From NCBI GenBank assembly GCA_910578215.1, contig CAJTPH010000004.1, positions 61,324 to 125,323 on the forward strand: a DNA stretch of 64,000 nt. Reading direction: 5' to 3'. The position numbers and the translations under genes are program-made. The notes under the pieces were generated by a model. It saw only the letters and a list, made by a program, of their open reading frames with translations, did not search any database and was not told the DNA's origin. Source of the stretch: an uncultured Acetatifactor sp. (GTDB lineage Bacteria; Bacillota; Clostridia; Lachnospirales; Lachnospiraceae). Of the stretch, positions 17,794-26,538 are shown in pieces; position 1 is the first letter of the stretch, and the number at the start of each line of letters is the position of its first letter.

Positions 17794-19884
17794 CTACCTT
17801 CTCTCCTGCAGATACAGTCCCACCTTATTTTCTATCGCGTCCACGACCTGGGGTATCTCCTTGCTGCCGTCAAAATAATCCTGCGACTCCTCCAGGACAA
17901 TTTCCAGAATGGTCTCCGTATTATAGGGCAGGGCGCGAGCATTCTCCAGCAGCGCCGCTACCTCCTCCGCCTTTTCCCGGGACAGAGGTGCTGTAAACAG
18001 CCCTTTTCCGTACTTCTCTGTGGGACCGTTTTTAATTTCATCCTCCGCTACCTTCCAGAAAACACTTTTCATTGCCGGCATCTTGTTAAAATCCTCCATA
18101 AGGCTCTCCTGTACCTCATCGCTTAGGAGAAAACGCAGGAATTCCCACGCCCCTTCCTTGTTGACGGCATTGGCATTGATCCAGAAGGACATGCCTGAGC
18201 CCAGGCCTACCGGATGTAAACCGTCATCAAAAAGCTGCCCCAAAGGCACATTTCCGTTTGCTCTGGCTTCTTCTTCTGTTGGAGAGAGATACAGGTGTTG
18301 AAAACTGCTGAAATCTCTGTAACCAAAAATAAGAGGGTAATTGTTCCTTTTATCGTACTGATACTTTTTTGACACTTCCAGCAGCTTTCTGAACAGATCC
18401 CCTCCAAAATCACAGCTCCCATTCTCCCAGTCCACCATCCCCCACAGCGTCTGCGAGCCCTCCAGCAGCTCCCGGAGAATCGATCTTCCCGAAAATCCTA
18501 TATCATACACAGCATTCTCCGGGTACGCCAGCAGCGCGTCCGCCAAGGTCTCTATATCAGGCTCCGCCACATCTCCCAACACTGACGAGACTATCGTCCG
18601 CTCCGTGAGGGAGCTTGCAAACCTTATATTATATATGCTGTCCCCGGTCCTCCATATGCCAAAGGTGAGAGGGAAATAGTCCTCCTCCTTTATCCCTGCC
18701 TGATTCATAAAAGGCGCCAGATCCGCCAGAATCTCCTTTTCTATCAGGCTGCCCGGAAATTCTATCAAAATGTTCTCCAACAGGTCCGGCCCCTTACCGG
18801 CAGCGAGCTCTACACCGGTGCGGGTCCTGTAATCGCTCAGGCTTTCGCCCTCCCCGGCTCCCTCAAGCACCACCTGGTACCTCTCGCTGATGCTGTTAAA
18901 TTTCAATACCTGCTCCTTTAAAAAGTTATTGTTTTTCAGGCTCCATGCCCGCAGGACAACCTCCTGCCTGCCCTCATCCTTTTTTCTCCAGCCTAAGGTC
19001 TCATACGACCATTCGTTCTGCAGATCACTCCGCAGCAGCTCCAGCTTTCCGTTCCCGCCCAGACAGAAGGCTGCCACCGGGTTCATGACGTCATACACCA
19101 GATATGTGGTTGGAGCAAAAGAAAACAGCGGCTCCAGCTTCCCCCCTGGAAGCTCCACCCGGTACAGCCTTTCTTCAGATATAAGAAACAGCCCCTCCTG
19201 TGATATCCCCATGCAACAAGGCTGTCCCGGAGGCAGCTCGGACAGCTCCACAATTTCAGTCTTCCCCTTGCCGTCCAGAAGAACCATACCATAATTCGTT
19301 CTGCCGCTTCCCTTATACACCAGGACTGCCAGACGCCCGTCAGCCAATTCACAGATCCTCTGTATGCTCCCCCGATCCCCCTCTATTTTAGCCGTATAAA
19401 GGACCTTGCCGGAGCTGTCCATCCTGACAATACTGTCATTATCATTTCCCAAGCCTCTGGAAATACTGTAAAAGCATCCCTGCGAATCCCTGAAGCAGAT
19501 ACGCCGCCCGGACTCCCAGTCGATCCGGTCTATACAGGTCTCCCTTGATCCGTCCTGGCGGTACATATACACGGACACGTACTCCTGGCCGTTTTCCCTG
19601 TAGGGCGCGGATGCCCAAAGCTGCACCGCCTCTCCCTGATAAAACTGCATGTACAGAAGCCTGCCTTCTCCGTTTGCCCCTTTGACCTCCGGCGCAGCGT
19701 CATACAGCGCGTTTTTCTCGATAACCAGCTCCATGCCCGTCCCCTCTCCGGCAGAAAAGAAGGGCAGCTCCTCCCCTGCGGGGAGGGAGGACGGCATGAC
19801 CTCCTCCTGCCCGCAGGCTGCCAACAGTACAGCACTCAAAAGAGCTGCACTTATCCTGACTATTTTTTTGCACAACTCCCGCAT
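17794..19884 (-). CDS. Large extracellular solute-binding lipoprotein, second copy
   Basis: Lipobox L21-A22-A23-C24 marks a lipoprotein of 696 aa. As in the protein at 1594-3861, an N-terminal beta-rich region with repeated DG/GxG turns (~60-300, propeller-like) precedes a family 1 solute-binding fold from ~305 (AWSLKNNNFLKEQVLKFN). The C-terminal lobe contains NANAVNKEGAWEFLRFLLS, typical of these binding proteins. No ABC permease is near. The neighbouring kinase-like gene suggests the pair senses an extracellular ligand; this is inference. Confidence 0.75.
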   Translation of the reverse strand: MRELCKKIVRISAALLSAVLLAACGQEEVMPSSLPAGEELPFFSAGEGTGMELVIEKNALYDAAPEVKGANGEGRLLYMQFYQGEAVQLWASAPYRENGQEYVSVYMYRQDGSRETCIDRIDWESGRRICFRDSQGCFYSISRGLGNDNDSIVRMDSSGKVLYTAKIEGDRGSIQRICELADGRLAVLVYKGSGRTNYGMVLLDGKGKTEIVELSELPPGQPCCMGISQEGLFLISEERLYRVELPGGKLEPLFSFAPTTYLVYDVMNPVAAFCLGGNGKLELLRSDLQNEWSYETLGWRKKDEGRQEVVLRAWSLKNNNFLKEQVLKFNSISERYQVVLEGAGEGESLSDYRTRTGVELAAGKGPDLLENILIEFPGSLIEKEILADLAPFMNQAGIKEEDYFPLTFGIWRTGDSIYNIRFASSLTERTIVSSVLGDVAEPDIETLADALLAYPENAVYDIGFSGRSILRELLEGSQTLWGMVDWENGSCDFGGDLFRKLLEVSKKYQYDKRNNYPLIFGYRDFSSFQHLYLSPTEEEARANGNVPLGQLFDDGLHPVGLGSGMSFWINANAVNKEGAWEFLRFLLSDEVQESLMEDFNKMPAMKSVFWKVAEDEIKNGPTEKYGKGLFTAPLSREKAEEVAALLENARALPYNTETILEIVLEESQDYFDGSKEIPQVVDAIENKVGLYLQERR

Positions 19885-19965
19885 TACAGACCCTCCCTGA
19901 ATGTTTTATTATCATTGGGAAACCGTATAAAGCTCTCCGACCTCATAAATGAACCTGCTTGACAA

Positions 19966-20319
19966 TCAATGTATCTCCTCGCTATACGAACAATCAGTGC
20001 ACTCCCATTTGTGGTCGTTGGGCGTCAGTACTAACCTATGATCCTCCAGAACCTTCTCCCATTCAGAATCTATCGCATCACAACCATCAACTCGGCAACT
20101 ATAAATTATTGTAGTATATTTATAATGTCCCAGTGGACCAACCTCTTCATAAGATATAACTGTTGTCCCTCCATACCAGCTGTGTACATGATCACCGGCA
20201 TCCTGAACCGTATGCATTGTATCCACCGTTTTTTCACCGCCCGCCGCATGCGCCGTTGCCCCAATACATGTCACTCCCAGCCCGGCTGCCAAAAGCAATG
20301 CCGTTAATTTTGATTTCAT
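19966..20319 (-). CDS. Small secreted protein, Cys- and His-rich
   Basis: The start at 20319 (GAGGT 8 nt upstream) gives 117 aa with a clear signal peptide (KLTALLLAAGLGVTCIGATAHA, cut near AHA). The mature part has four Cys in two pairs (YSCRVDGC and ECTDCSY) and several His, which would suit a small metal site or two disulfides. I do not recognise the family. A start at 20373 would place the signal peptide internally and is less likely. Confidence 0.6.
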   Translation of the reverse strand: MKSKLTALLLAAGLGVTCIGATAHAAGGEKTVDTMHTVQDAGDHVHSWYGGTTVISYEEVGPLGHYKYTTIIYSCRVDGCDAIDSEWEKVLEDHRLVLTPNDHKWECTDCSYSEEIH

Positions 20320-20763
20320 ATGTTCTACCTCACGATTCAATATACTCTTTTTTCGACAATATTCCGTTTTCACATTTTTGACGTTTTATGAACCTTTTCC
20401 GTGTTACCGCTCAAAAATCCACTGCTGTTCCCACCCGCAGCATACGCTGTATCTGCTGCCTCTCTGCCAGCCTGTTTTATGTTTTATATTTTTTTTATAT
20501 ACATACTCTCGCCTCCCTCTGTTGCTTTTTGACCTTCCCCTTTCATGCAATAACCGGAGAAAATGCAAACTCAAATACCTAACAGTAATAAACCTGTTCC
20601 ATTACTTTACCGTCATATCTTCACTACATTGCAATCATACCACACTTTTTTCCAAAAGAAAAGGATTTTATTACATATTTTTAACATTAATGCCCTCGAC
20701 ACTGAAAAAAGTACGCATAAATTCGGAGTTACTTCCTCCGGTGTCAGAACGGTTACACAGTTA
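20320..20763. other. AT-rich gap without a gene
   Basis: About 440 bp with frequent T runs and no frame with a ribosome site or family match. It should contain the promoter of the small secreted protein. I see no RNA gene in it. The right end is the target site of the second MITE copy. Confidence 0.5.
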
Positions 20764-20903
20764 GTAACAGTTCAGCCTTCGGCTAAACTGTTACACTGAT
20801 GCACACAAAATGAGTTTTCAACTCATTTTGTCGCTCGCAAGTCTCGCAAAATTGCATAAGGATGCAATTTTGACTTCGCGGTACTGTATGGCTGAACTGT
20901 TAC
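20764..20903. mobile_element. MITE-like element, copy 2 (140 bp, IS66-type ends)
   Basis: Same unit as 8514-8653 with two base differences in 140. It is bounded by a different perfect 8-bp direct repeat, CACAGTTA, at 20756-20763 and 20904-20911. Two different intact target duplications around near-identical copies show independent insertion rather than segmental duplication. Confidence 0.85.
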
Positions 20904-20948
20904 CACAGTTACCCTAAAATTGCAGCTTGGGAATTGCGCGACAATTTT

Positions 20949-21139
20949 AAATGTGGTACAATGTTGACACAAAGGTGCGTTGTGTCAACTTCTGATTCCA
21001 TGTGCGCTGAAGCGCACGAAAATGTGGTACAATATTGACACAAGAGGACATTGTGTCAACTACTGATTCCATGTGCGCTGAAGCGCACGAAAATGTGGTA
21101 CAATGTTGACACAAGAAGGCATTGTGGCAGCTTCCGATA
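20949..21139 (+). repeat. Three tandem 71-bp units, each with an extended -10 and a palindrome
   Basis: Units begin at about 20950, 21021 and 21092 (the T of ATGTGG recurs at 20952, 21023, 21094). Each has TGGTACAAT or TGGTACAATA (extended -10), then TTGACACAA-N7-TTGTGTCAA (perfect in units 1 and 2, second arm decayed in unit 3). Units 1 and 2 also have the hairpin GTGCGC-TGAA-GCGCAC. For unit 1 a TTGCGC lies 17 bp upstream of TACAAT. The array is directly upstream of pfp. A related single unit precedes the aph-like gene (61549-61580). Confidence 0.7.
21099..21104 (+). promoter_or_regulatory. Probable -10 of the pfp promoter (third repeat unit)
   Basis: TACAAT with the extended TGG directly before it, about 95 bp ahead of the pfp start. 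There is no good -35, as expected where an extended -10 carries the promoter. The decayed TTGACACAA palindrome lies over the predicted start of transcription, a position where a bound protein would block initiation. Confidence 0.45.
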
Positions 21140-21165
21140 TCTCTGGATTGTTTTTCATAAAAAAA

Positions 21166-21181
21166 GCTCCCGCGCGGGAGC
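21166..21181 (+). promoter_or_regulatory. Palindrome next to the pfp ribosome site
   Basis: GCTCCCGC-GCGGGAGC is a perfect 16-nt palindrome ending 5 nt before the ribosome site (AGCAGGTG, 21186-21193). As RNA it could form a short hairpin or a dimer contact in the leader. The A run before it and lack of T run after it argue against a terminator on this strand. Confidence 0.35.
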
Positions 21182-21197
21182 AGAAAGCAGGTGAATT

Positions 21198-22427
21198 ATG
21201 CACAAAAACGTTATTGTAGGCCAATCCGGCGGGCCTACCGCCGTCATCAATTCCAGCCTGGTGGGCGTTTTCAAGACGGCAAAGGACAGAGGAGCCGACA
21301 AGGTGTACGGTATGCTCTACGGCATTCAGGGGCTCCTGGAGGAGAAATATGTAGATTTATCCCAGCACATCAAAACCGACCTGGATATCGATCTGTTAAA
21401 AAGGACTCCCTCATCCTTCCTGGGGTCCTGCCGCTATAAGCTGCCGGAAATAAAAGACGGTAAAGAGGTTTATGAAAAGATTTTTTCCCTTCTCGAAAAG
21501 CTGGACATCGAAGCCTTTTTCTATATCGGCGGAAACGATTCCATGGACACCATAAAGAAGCTCTCCGACTACGCGATCATTAACGGAAGCGATATCAAAT
21601 TCATGGGCGTACCCAAAACCATCGACAACGATCTGGCCTGCACAGACCATACCCCCGGCTTCGGAAGCGCCGCAAAATATATCGCCGCCACCTGCAAGGA
21701 GGTCATCAGGGACAGCCTGGTCTACGGCACCTCCTCCGTGACCGTCCTGGAGATCATGGGCCGCAATGCCGGGTGGCTCACCGCTGCCGCCGCCCTTTCC
21801 AAGGGCGAGGACTGCCAGGGCGTGGATATGCTGCTCCTGCCTGAGCTTCCCCTGGACCCCAAAAGCTTCACGGAAAAGGTACGGCTTTTGCTTCAGGAGA
21901 GAAAAAGCATTGTCATCGCTGTATCCGAGGGCACAAAGCTGGCAGACGGCCGGTATGTGTTTGAGCTGGATTCCCATTCCGACGCCGTAGATGCCTTCGG
22001 CCACATGCGCCTGAACGGCACCGCCAGATATCTTGCGAATATGCTGGCGGACGAGCTTGGCGTCAAGACCCGTGCCATAGAGCTGAGCACGCTGCAGCGC
22101 TGCGCCTCCCACATGACCTCCCGGGTGGATATCACCGAGGCGTTCCAGGTAGGCGGCGCCGCCGTAAAAGCCGCCTTTGAAGGCGAGACCGGAAAGGTTA
22201 TCGTCCTGCAGAGAGTCTCGGAAGACCCTTACATATGCATCACCGATTCCCAGGATGTACACAAGATTGCAAACGTAGAGAAAAAGGTGCCCAAGGAATG
22301 GATCACCAACGACGGCACCTATGTGTCCGACGAGCTGATTCATTATATCCGCCCGCTGATCCAGGCAGAGCTGTCTCCGGTTATGGTGGACGGTCTGCCC
22401 AGGCATCTGCGGTTAGAGGAATTTTAG
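21198..22427 (+). CDS. pfp: Pyrophosphate-type 6-phosphofructokinase
   Basis: Phosphorylates fructose 6-phosphate in glycolysis, most likely with pyrophosphate. The N-terminus is IVGQSGGPTAVIN. The phosphate donor loop reads GGNDSMDT, where ATP enzymes have Gly-Asp-Gly-Ser, and the catalytic motif is MGVPKTIDNDL with Lys before TIDND, the mark of the PPi type. MGRNAGWL lies further on. At 409 aa it fits the long PPi-PFK group. ATP use cannot be fully excluded, since Asn replaces the common Asp in GGDDS. The gene is monocistronic, with an unusual repeat array upstream. Confidence 0.85.
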   Translation: MHKNVIVGQSGGPTAVINSSLVGVFKTAKDRGADKVYGMLYGIQGLLEEKYVDLSQHIKTDLDIDLLKRTPSSFLGSCRYKLPEIKDGKEVYEKIFSLLEKLDIEAFFYIGGNDSMDTIKKLSDYAIINGSDIKFMGVPKTIDNDLACTDHTPGFGSAAKYIAATCKEVIRDSLVYGTSSVTVLEIMGRNAGWLTAAAALSKGEDCQGVDMLLLPELPLDPKSFTEKVRLLLQERKSIVIAVSEGTKLADGRYVFELDSHSDAVDAFGHMRLNGTARYLANMLADELGVKTRAIELSTLQRCASHMTSRVDITEAFQVGGAAVKAAFEGETGKVIVLQRVSEDPYICITDSQDVHKIANVEKKVPKEWITNDGTYVSDELIHYIRPLIQAELSPVMVDGLPRHLRLEEF

Positions 22428-22476
22428 GCTCTGCGTGTCTGTAGAGCCAGCCGCCTGCAGGTAAATTGCGCAGCCT

Positions 22477-22959
22477 TTAATGAATGCTGTAATAAATCGC
22501 AATGGCAAGATTCAGATATCCCGCAAACGCAACCCAGGCAAGATATGGAAGCATAAGTATTCCGGCAGTTTTGTTAAGCTGCCGGAATTGTTTCATGGCA
22601 AGATAGATAAACAGCCATAAAACAAGCAGCCACGCAAAGGCAAAAAAGTATGCCTTCAAATCAAAAAAGATAATGGACCATCCAAAATTCAGGAATAGCT
22701 GTATGACGTACAGGGTCAGCGCCAGCTTTTTGTCCTCTCCCACCGACTGAAACACCAGAAACGCTGCAATTCCCATAAGCACATACAGTATTGTCCAGAC
22801 AATCGGAAACACCCATCCAGGAGGCGAGAGCGGCGGTTTATACATATCCGCATACGCGCGCATTCCGCCCATGGACAGCAGGGCGCTCATGATTCCCACA
22901 CTCAGGCTGACGGCGACACTGATCAACAGGTTCTTCCACTTTTTTTCTTCCATTCCCAT
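22477..22959 (-). CDS. tspO: TspO/MBR family membrane protein
   Basis: A five-helix membrane protein (160 aa) of the translocator protein family. It has the Trp/Pro-rich loop KPPLSPPGWVFPIVWTILY and GWSIIFF before the fourth helix. Bacterial TspO binds porphyrins and tetrapyrroles and takes part in stress responses. It converges with pfp and lies downstream of the butyrate operon, separated by a terminator. Confidence 0.85.
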   Translation of the reverse strand: MGMEEKKWKNLLISVAVSLSVGIMSALLSMGGMRAYADMYKPPLSPPGWVFPIVWTILYVLMGIAAFLVFQSVGEDKKLALTLYVIQLFLNFGWSIIFFDLKAYFFAFAWLLVLWLFIYLAMKQFRQLNKTAGILMLPYLAWVAFAGYLNLAIAIYYSIH

Positions 22960-23006
22960 TTTATGTTCTGCCTATGTATAATTTTATTGTTACAATATAT
23001 GCAAAA

Positions 23007-23062
23007 AAACGCATTTACAGAATTCATCCTCCGTAATCGGCGACGAATCCGCAAATGCGTTT
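23007..23062 (-). terminator. Terminator of the butyrate operon
   Basis: AAACGCATTT (23007-23016) pairs with AAATGCGTTT (23053-23062). Read on the minus strand the second arm is followed by a run of T. The loop of ~36 nt is large and itself partly structured. It is 26 bp past the etfA stop. Confidence 0.55.
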
Positions 23063-23087
23063 ATTTTTTATCCCAGCAGTCTAAGCT

Positions 23088-24140
23088 TTACTGCTTTGCC
23101 GCAAGCTCCGCCCGCAGCTTCTCGGTCAGGGCGGGCACGATCTTATTCAGGTCGCCTACGATACCATAATCGGCAACGTCAAAGATAGGCGCGGTATCAT
23201 CCTTGTTTATGGCAACGATAATATCGGACTCCTCCATACCCGCAAGGTGCTGAATGGCTCCGGAAATACCGATGGCAAAGTATACGTTGGGACGCACGGT
23301 CTTGCCTGTCTGTCCTACCTGCAGATCCTTGGGCTTCCAGCCCGCATCCACCACGGCGCGGGAGCAGCTTACGGTTGCGCCCAGAACCTCTGCCAGATCG
23401 TCCAGCATCTTGAAATTTTCCGCATTGCCCATGCCGCGGCCGCCGGATACCAGAATCTTTGCATCCATAATATCCACGGTGTCGGAAACTGCCTTCACGA
23501 TCTCCATGATCTCCACATACTTGTTGTCGGGAGTAAATCCGGGATTAAACTCCTCCACATTTGCCTTAACGCCCGCTTTTCTCTCCTTCTTCTGCATAAC
23601 GCCGGGACGGACGGTAGCCATCTGAGGGCGGAAATCAGGGCAGGCAATCGTTGCGATGGTATTGCCGCCGAAAGCGGGACGGGTCATCAGAAGCTGATTG
23701 TGCTTCTGCTCCATGTTCGCTCTGGGCTCCAGAGGGAAATCGCCGATCTCCAGCTGTGTACAGTCTGCAGTCAGGCCCGTATGGACTCTCGCGGACACAC
23801 GGGGCGCCAGATCGCGTCCGATAGCGGTTGCGCCTACCAGGAAAATATCGGGTTTATATTTGTTGATTACGGAAGCCAGAGCATGAGCGTAAGGCTCGGT
23901 TCTGTACTCCTTCAATTCCGGGTCATCCACCACAATAACCCTGTCTGCGCCGTACTCCGCAAGCTCGTCGGCAAGCTTCTTCACATCGCTGCCCACCAGA
24001 ACAGCCGTCACCTCGGTGCCAAGAACCTCAGCCAGGTCCCTGCCCTTGCCGATCAGTTCAAAAGCAATGTTGTTGATAACATTGTCAACCTGCTGCGCAA
24101 AGACAAATACGCCTTTATATTCTTCTAAAGATGTGTTCAT
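23088..24140 (-). CDS. etfA: Electron transfer flavoprotein, alpha subunit
   Basis: Partner of EtfB in the Bcd-Etf complex that couples crotonyl-CoA reduction by NADH to ferredoxin reduction (flavin-based bifurcation) in butyrate formers. The FAD domain motif is visible near the C-terminus: GISGAIQHLAGM and INKDDTAPIFDVADYGIVGD. The N-terminal half is the nucleotide-binding-like ETF domain. At 350 aa it is normal. It is the last gene of thl-crt-hbd-bcd-etfB-etfA. Confidence 0.95.
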   Translation of the reverse strand: MNTSLEEYKGVFVFAQQVDNVINNIAFELIGKGRDLAEVLGTEVTAVLVGSDVKKLADELAEYGADRVIVVDDPELKEYRTEPYAHALASVINKYKPDIFLVGATAIGRDLAPRVSARVHTGLTADCTQLEIGDFPLEPRANMEQKHNQLLMTRPAFGGNTIATIACPDFRPQMATVRPGVMQKKERKAGVKANVEEFNPGFTPDNKYVEIMEIVKAVSDTVDIMDAKILVSGGRGMGNAENFKMLDDLAEVLGATVSCSRAVVDAGWKPKDLQVGQTGKTVRPNVYFAIGISGAIQHLAGMEESDIIVAINKDDTAPIFDVADYGIVGDLNKIVPALTEKLRAELAAKQ

Positions 24141-24197
24141 TGTTAAACCTCCCTGCGTGCTTTGGCACGCATATCAATCAAAATTGGAAAACGGTTG

Positions 24198-24980
24198 TTA
24201 AACCACATGTTTCTCCTTCAGTTTGCCGAGAATATAATCCACAGCCTCTGCGGAATCCAGAGTTACCTTCTCACCGGCGCCCTTTCTGACCTTGTTCGAC
24301 GCTTTCGCGATCTGAGTGGGCGATCCGATGCCGCCCAGGTTTGAATCCTCGACATCCTTGAGATCCGCTCTGCCCCAGGTGGTAATCTCCGCCTTACATG
24401 CGTCAAAGATTCCGCCGGGAGTCATGTATCTGGGCTCGTTCAGCTCAGAAAGCGCCGTTATCAGGCAGGGCATCTTAGCCTTCAGCACATGATATCTGTC
24501 GTCAAACTGACGCTCCACAATCACGCTGTCCCCTTCTATCTTGAGGTTCTGCGCATAGGAGATAACGGGAATATTCAAATGCTCGGAAATCTGAGGGCCA
24601 ACCTGTGCGGTATCTCCGTCAATTGCCTGACGTCCGGTGATAATCAGGTCATACTCCAGATTTCTCAGCGCGCCCGCCAGAGTCTGTGAGGTAGCCCATG
24701 TATCGGCGCCGCCCAAAACTCTGTCCGTCACCAGAATACCCTTGTCGGCACCCATCGCAAGCGCCTCGCGCAGCACCTCCTCCGCTATGGGAAGCCCCAT
24801 GGTAATTACAGTTACCTCCGCGCCGTATTGATCCTTCAATCTCAGCGCCGCTTCCAGTCCGGCCTTATCGTCCGGATTCATAATTGCCTTCATGGCCGCC
24901 CTGTCCAGCGTACCGTCGGGCTTAAACGAAACGCTGCTCTTGGTATCGGGAACCTGCTTAACACAAACAACAACCTTCAT
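24198..24980 (-). CDS. etfB: Electron transfer flavoprotein, beta subunit
   Basis: Small ETF subunit (260 aa) that holds the bifurcating FAD in Bcd-Etf complexes. MKVVVCVKQVPDT at the start and the ETF_beta signature ALSELNEPRYMTPGGI are visible. AAGGAG precedes the ATG. It lies between bcd and etfA, 57 bp from etfA, in the usual order for clostridial butyrate operons. Confidence 0.95.
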   Translation of the reverse strand: MKVVVCVKQVPDTKSSVSFKPDGTLDRAAMKAIMNPDDKAGLEAALRLKDQYGAEVTVITMGLPIAEEVLREALAMGADKGILVTDRVLGGADTWATSQTLAGALRNLEYDLIITGRQAIDGDTAQVGPQISEHLNIPVISYAQNLKIEGDSVIVERQFDDRYHVLKAKMPCLITALSELNEPRYMTPGGIFDACKAEITTWGRADLKDVEDSNLGGIGSPTQIAKASNKVRKGAGEKVTLDSAEAVDYILGKLKEKHVV

Positions 24981-25128
24981 GGTATTTTCACTCCTTATTT
25001 TTTATTCTGACTCATGATTACTGCATATATTTTCTTGGGAACCGTGAGAAAATAAATATACCCTTTCCCACGCCTGAAAGCTCCCTGCAAGCCTGACCGT
25101 GCCCCCTGCAGGTGCGCAGTGCTCCGCC

Positions 25129-26295
25129 TTATTTCAGCAATTCCGCAGAGATTACCATGCGCTGAACCTCGCTGGTTCCCTCGTAGATCTCGGTAATCTT
25201 CGCATCGCGCATCATGCGCTCCACATCATATTCCCTGGTATAGCCATAACCGCCGTGCAGCTGAACCGCCTTGGTCGTTACCTCCATTGCCACCTCAGCA
25301 GCGTAAAGCTTTGCCATCGCCGCCTCCTCGGAATAAGAGATCTTGGGATTGGAAGCAAATTCCGCCTTCTTCATAGCCGCTCTGTAAACAAGCAGCTGTG
25401 CCGCCTTTACCTTGGTAGCCATATCGGCAAGCTGGAACTTTGTGTTCTGCTGGCCGGCAATGGGAATACCGAACTGCTTTCTCTCCTTTGTGTATGTCAC
25501 AGTCCTCTCCAGCGCGCCCTCGGCGATACCAAGCGCCTGTGCGGCAATACCGATACGTCCGCCGTCAAGGGTGTGCATGGCAATCTTAAAGCCCTGCCCC
25601 TGCTTGCCCAGCATATTCTCCTTGGGAATACGGCACTCAGTGAAAATAAGCTCATAGGTGGATGAACCACGGATACCCATCTTCTTCTCCTTTGTTCCGA
25701 AGCTGAAGCCGGGAGTTCCCTTCTCCACAATAAACGCCGAAATTTCCTTGATGGTCCTGTTTCCCTTGGGAATCAGTCCGGTAACGGCAAAGATAACGTA
25801 TACGTCAGCCTCCTTACCGTTTGTAATAAAGATCTTTGAGCCGTTGATAACCCACTCGTCGCCGTCCAGCACTGCCTTGGTCTGCTGCCCCTGCGCGTCG
25901 GTACCTGCGCCGGGCTCGGTAAGACCGAATGCACCCAGCTTCTCACCCTTTGCCAGGGGAACCAGATACTTCTGCTTCTGCTCCTCTGTTCCGTAGGTCA
26001 GAATAGGGTCGCAGCAAAGAGAGGTATGTGCGGAAACGATAACGCCTGTGGTGCCGCAGACCTTGGAAAGCTCCTCGACACACAGCACATAGGTCAAAGC
26101 GTCGCAGCCCTGTCCGCCGTACTCCTTGGGAACGGGAATGCCCAGGAACCCGTTCTTAGCCATCTTCTCCACGGTTCCTCTGGGAAACTCCTCGGTCTCA
26201 TCCACCTCCTGGGCAAGAGGCTTTACTTCCTTTTCGGCAAACTCTTTGAACAAAGCGCATGCCATTTCATGTTCTTTTCGCAGCGTAAAATCCAT
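25129..26295 (-). CDS. bcd: Butyryl-CoA dehydrogenase
   Basis: FAD-dependent reduction of crotonyl-CoA to butyryl-CoA. Acyl-CoA dehydrogenase motifs are clear: AFGLTEPGAGTDAQG, WVINGSKIFITNG and QLHGGYGYTREYDVERMMRD. The catalytic Glu is in IYEGTSEVQRM near the C-terminus. At 388 aa it has the standard size. It lies directly upstream of etfBA, which supports butyryl-CoA rather than branched-chain substrates. Confidence 0.95.
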   Translation of the reverse strand: MDFTLRKEHEMACALFKEFAEKEVKPLAQEVDETEEFPRGTVEKMAKNGFLGIPVPKEYGGQGCDALTYVLCVEELSKVCGTTGVIVSAHTSLCCDPILTYGTEEQKQKYLVPLAKGEKLGAFGLTEPGAGTDAQGQQTKAVLDGDEWVINGSKIFITNGKEADVYVIFAVTGLIPKGNRTIKEISAFIVEKGTPGFSFGTKEKKMGIRGSSTYELIFTECRIPKENMLGKQGQGFKIAMHTLDGGRIGIAAQALGIAEGALERTVTYTKERKQFGIPIAGQQNTKFQLADMATKVKAAQLLVYRAAMKKAEFASNPKISYSEEAAMAKLYAAEVAMEVTTKAVQLHGGYGYTREYDVERMMRDAKITEIYEGTSEVQRMVISAELLK

Positions 26296-26538
26296 GATTT
26301 ACATTCCTCCATATACTCTTATATTCCGCTTTGGAAACTACCGCCAGCCACAGTAAACGCCATAGTAATGATACCATCCCCATAAGCCATAGCGTTTTCC
26401 CATAACCTGAACAATTTGCAACGGAAAAAGCATTCTCACAGCTCGTTCCGTTTATTGGCCGGCAATTGCCCAGCCATACATTATCACAAGCGCAAAACCA
26501 TGCCCCGCACGGTTCCGCCGAAGAAAAGTATCCGCCAA

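Noticed and set aside
20378..20799. Plus-strand frames in the gap after the small secreted protein
   Set aside because: Composition is low-complexity (Tyr, Phe, Cys, Leu from T-rich DNA), with no ribosome site and no motif.
20949..21139. CRISPR array
   Set aside because: The 71-bp units repeat over their whole length with no unique spacers, and no cas gene is near.
21411..22406. 331-codon minus-strand frame opposite pfp
   Set aside because: Antisense shadow of a strongly conserved enzyme gene; composition is Gly/His-rich without any domain.
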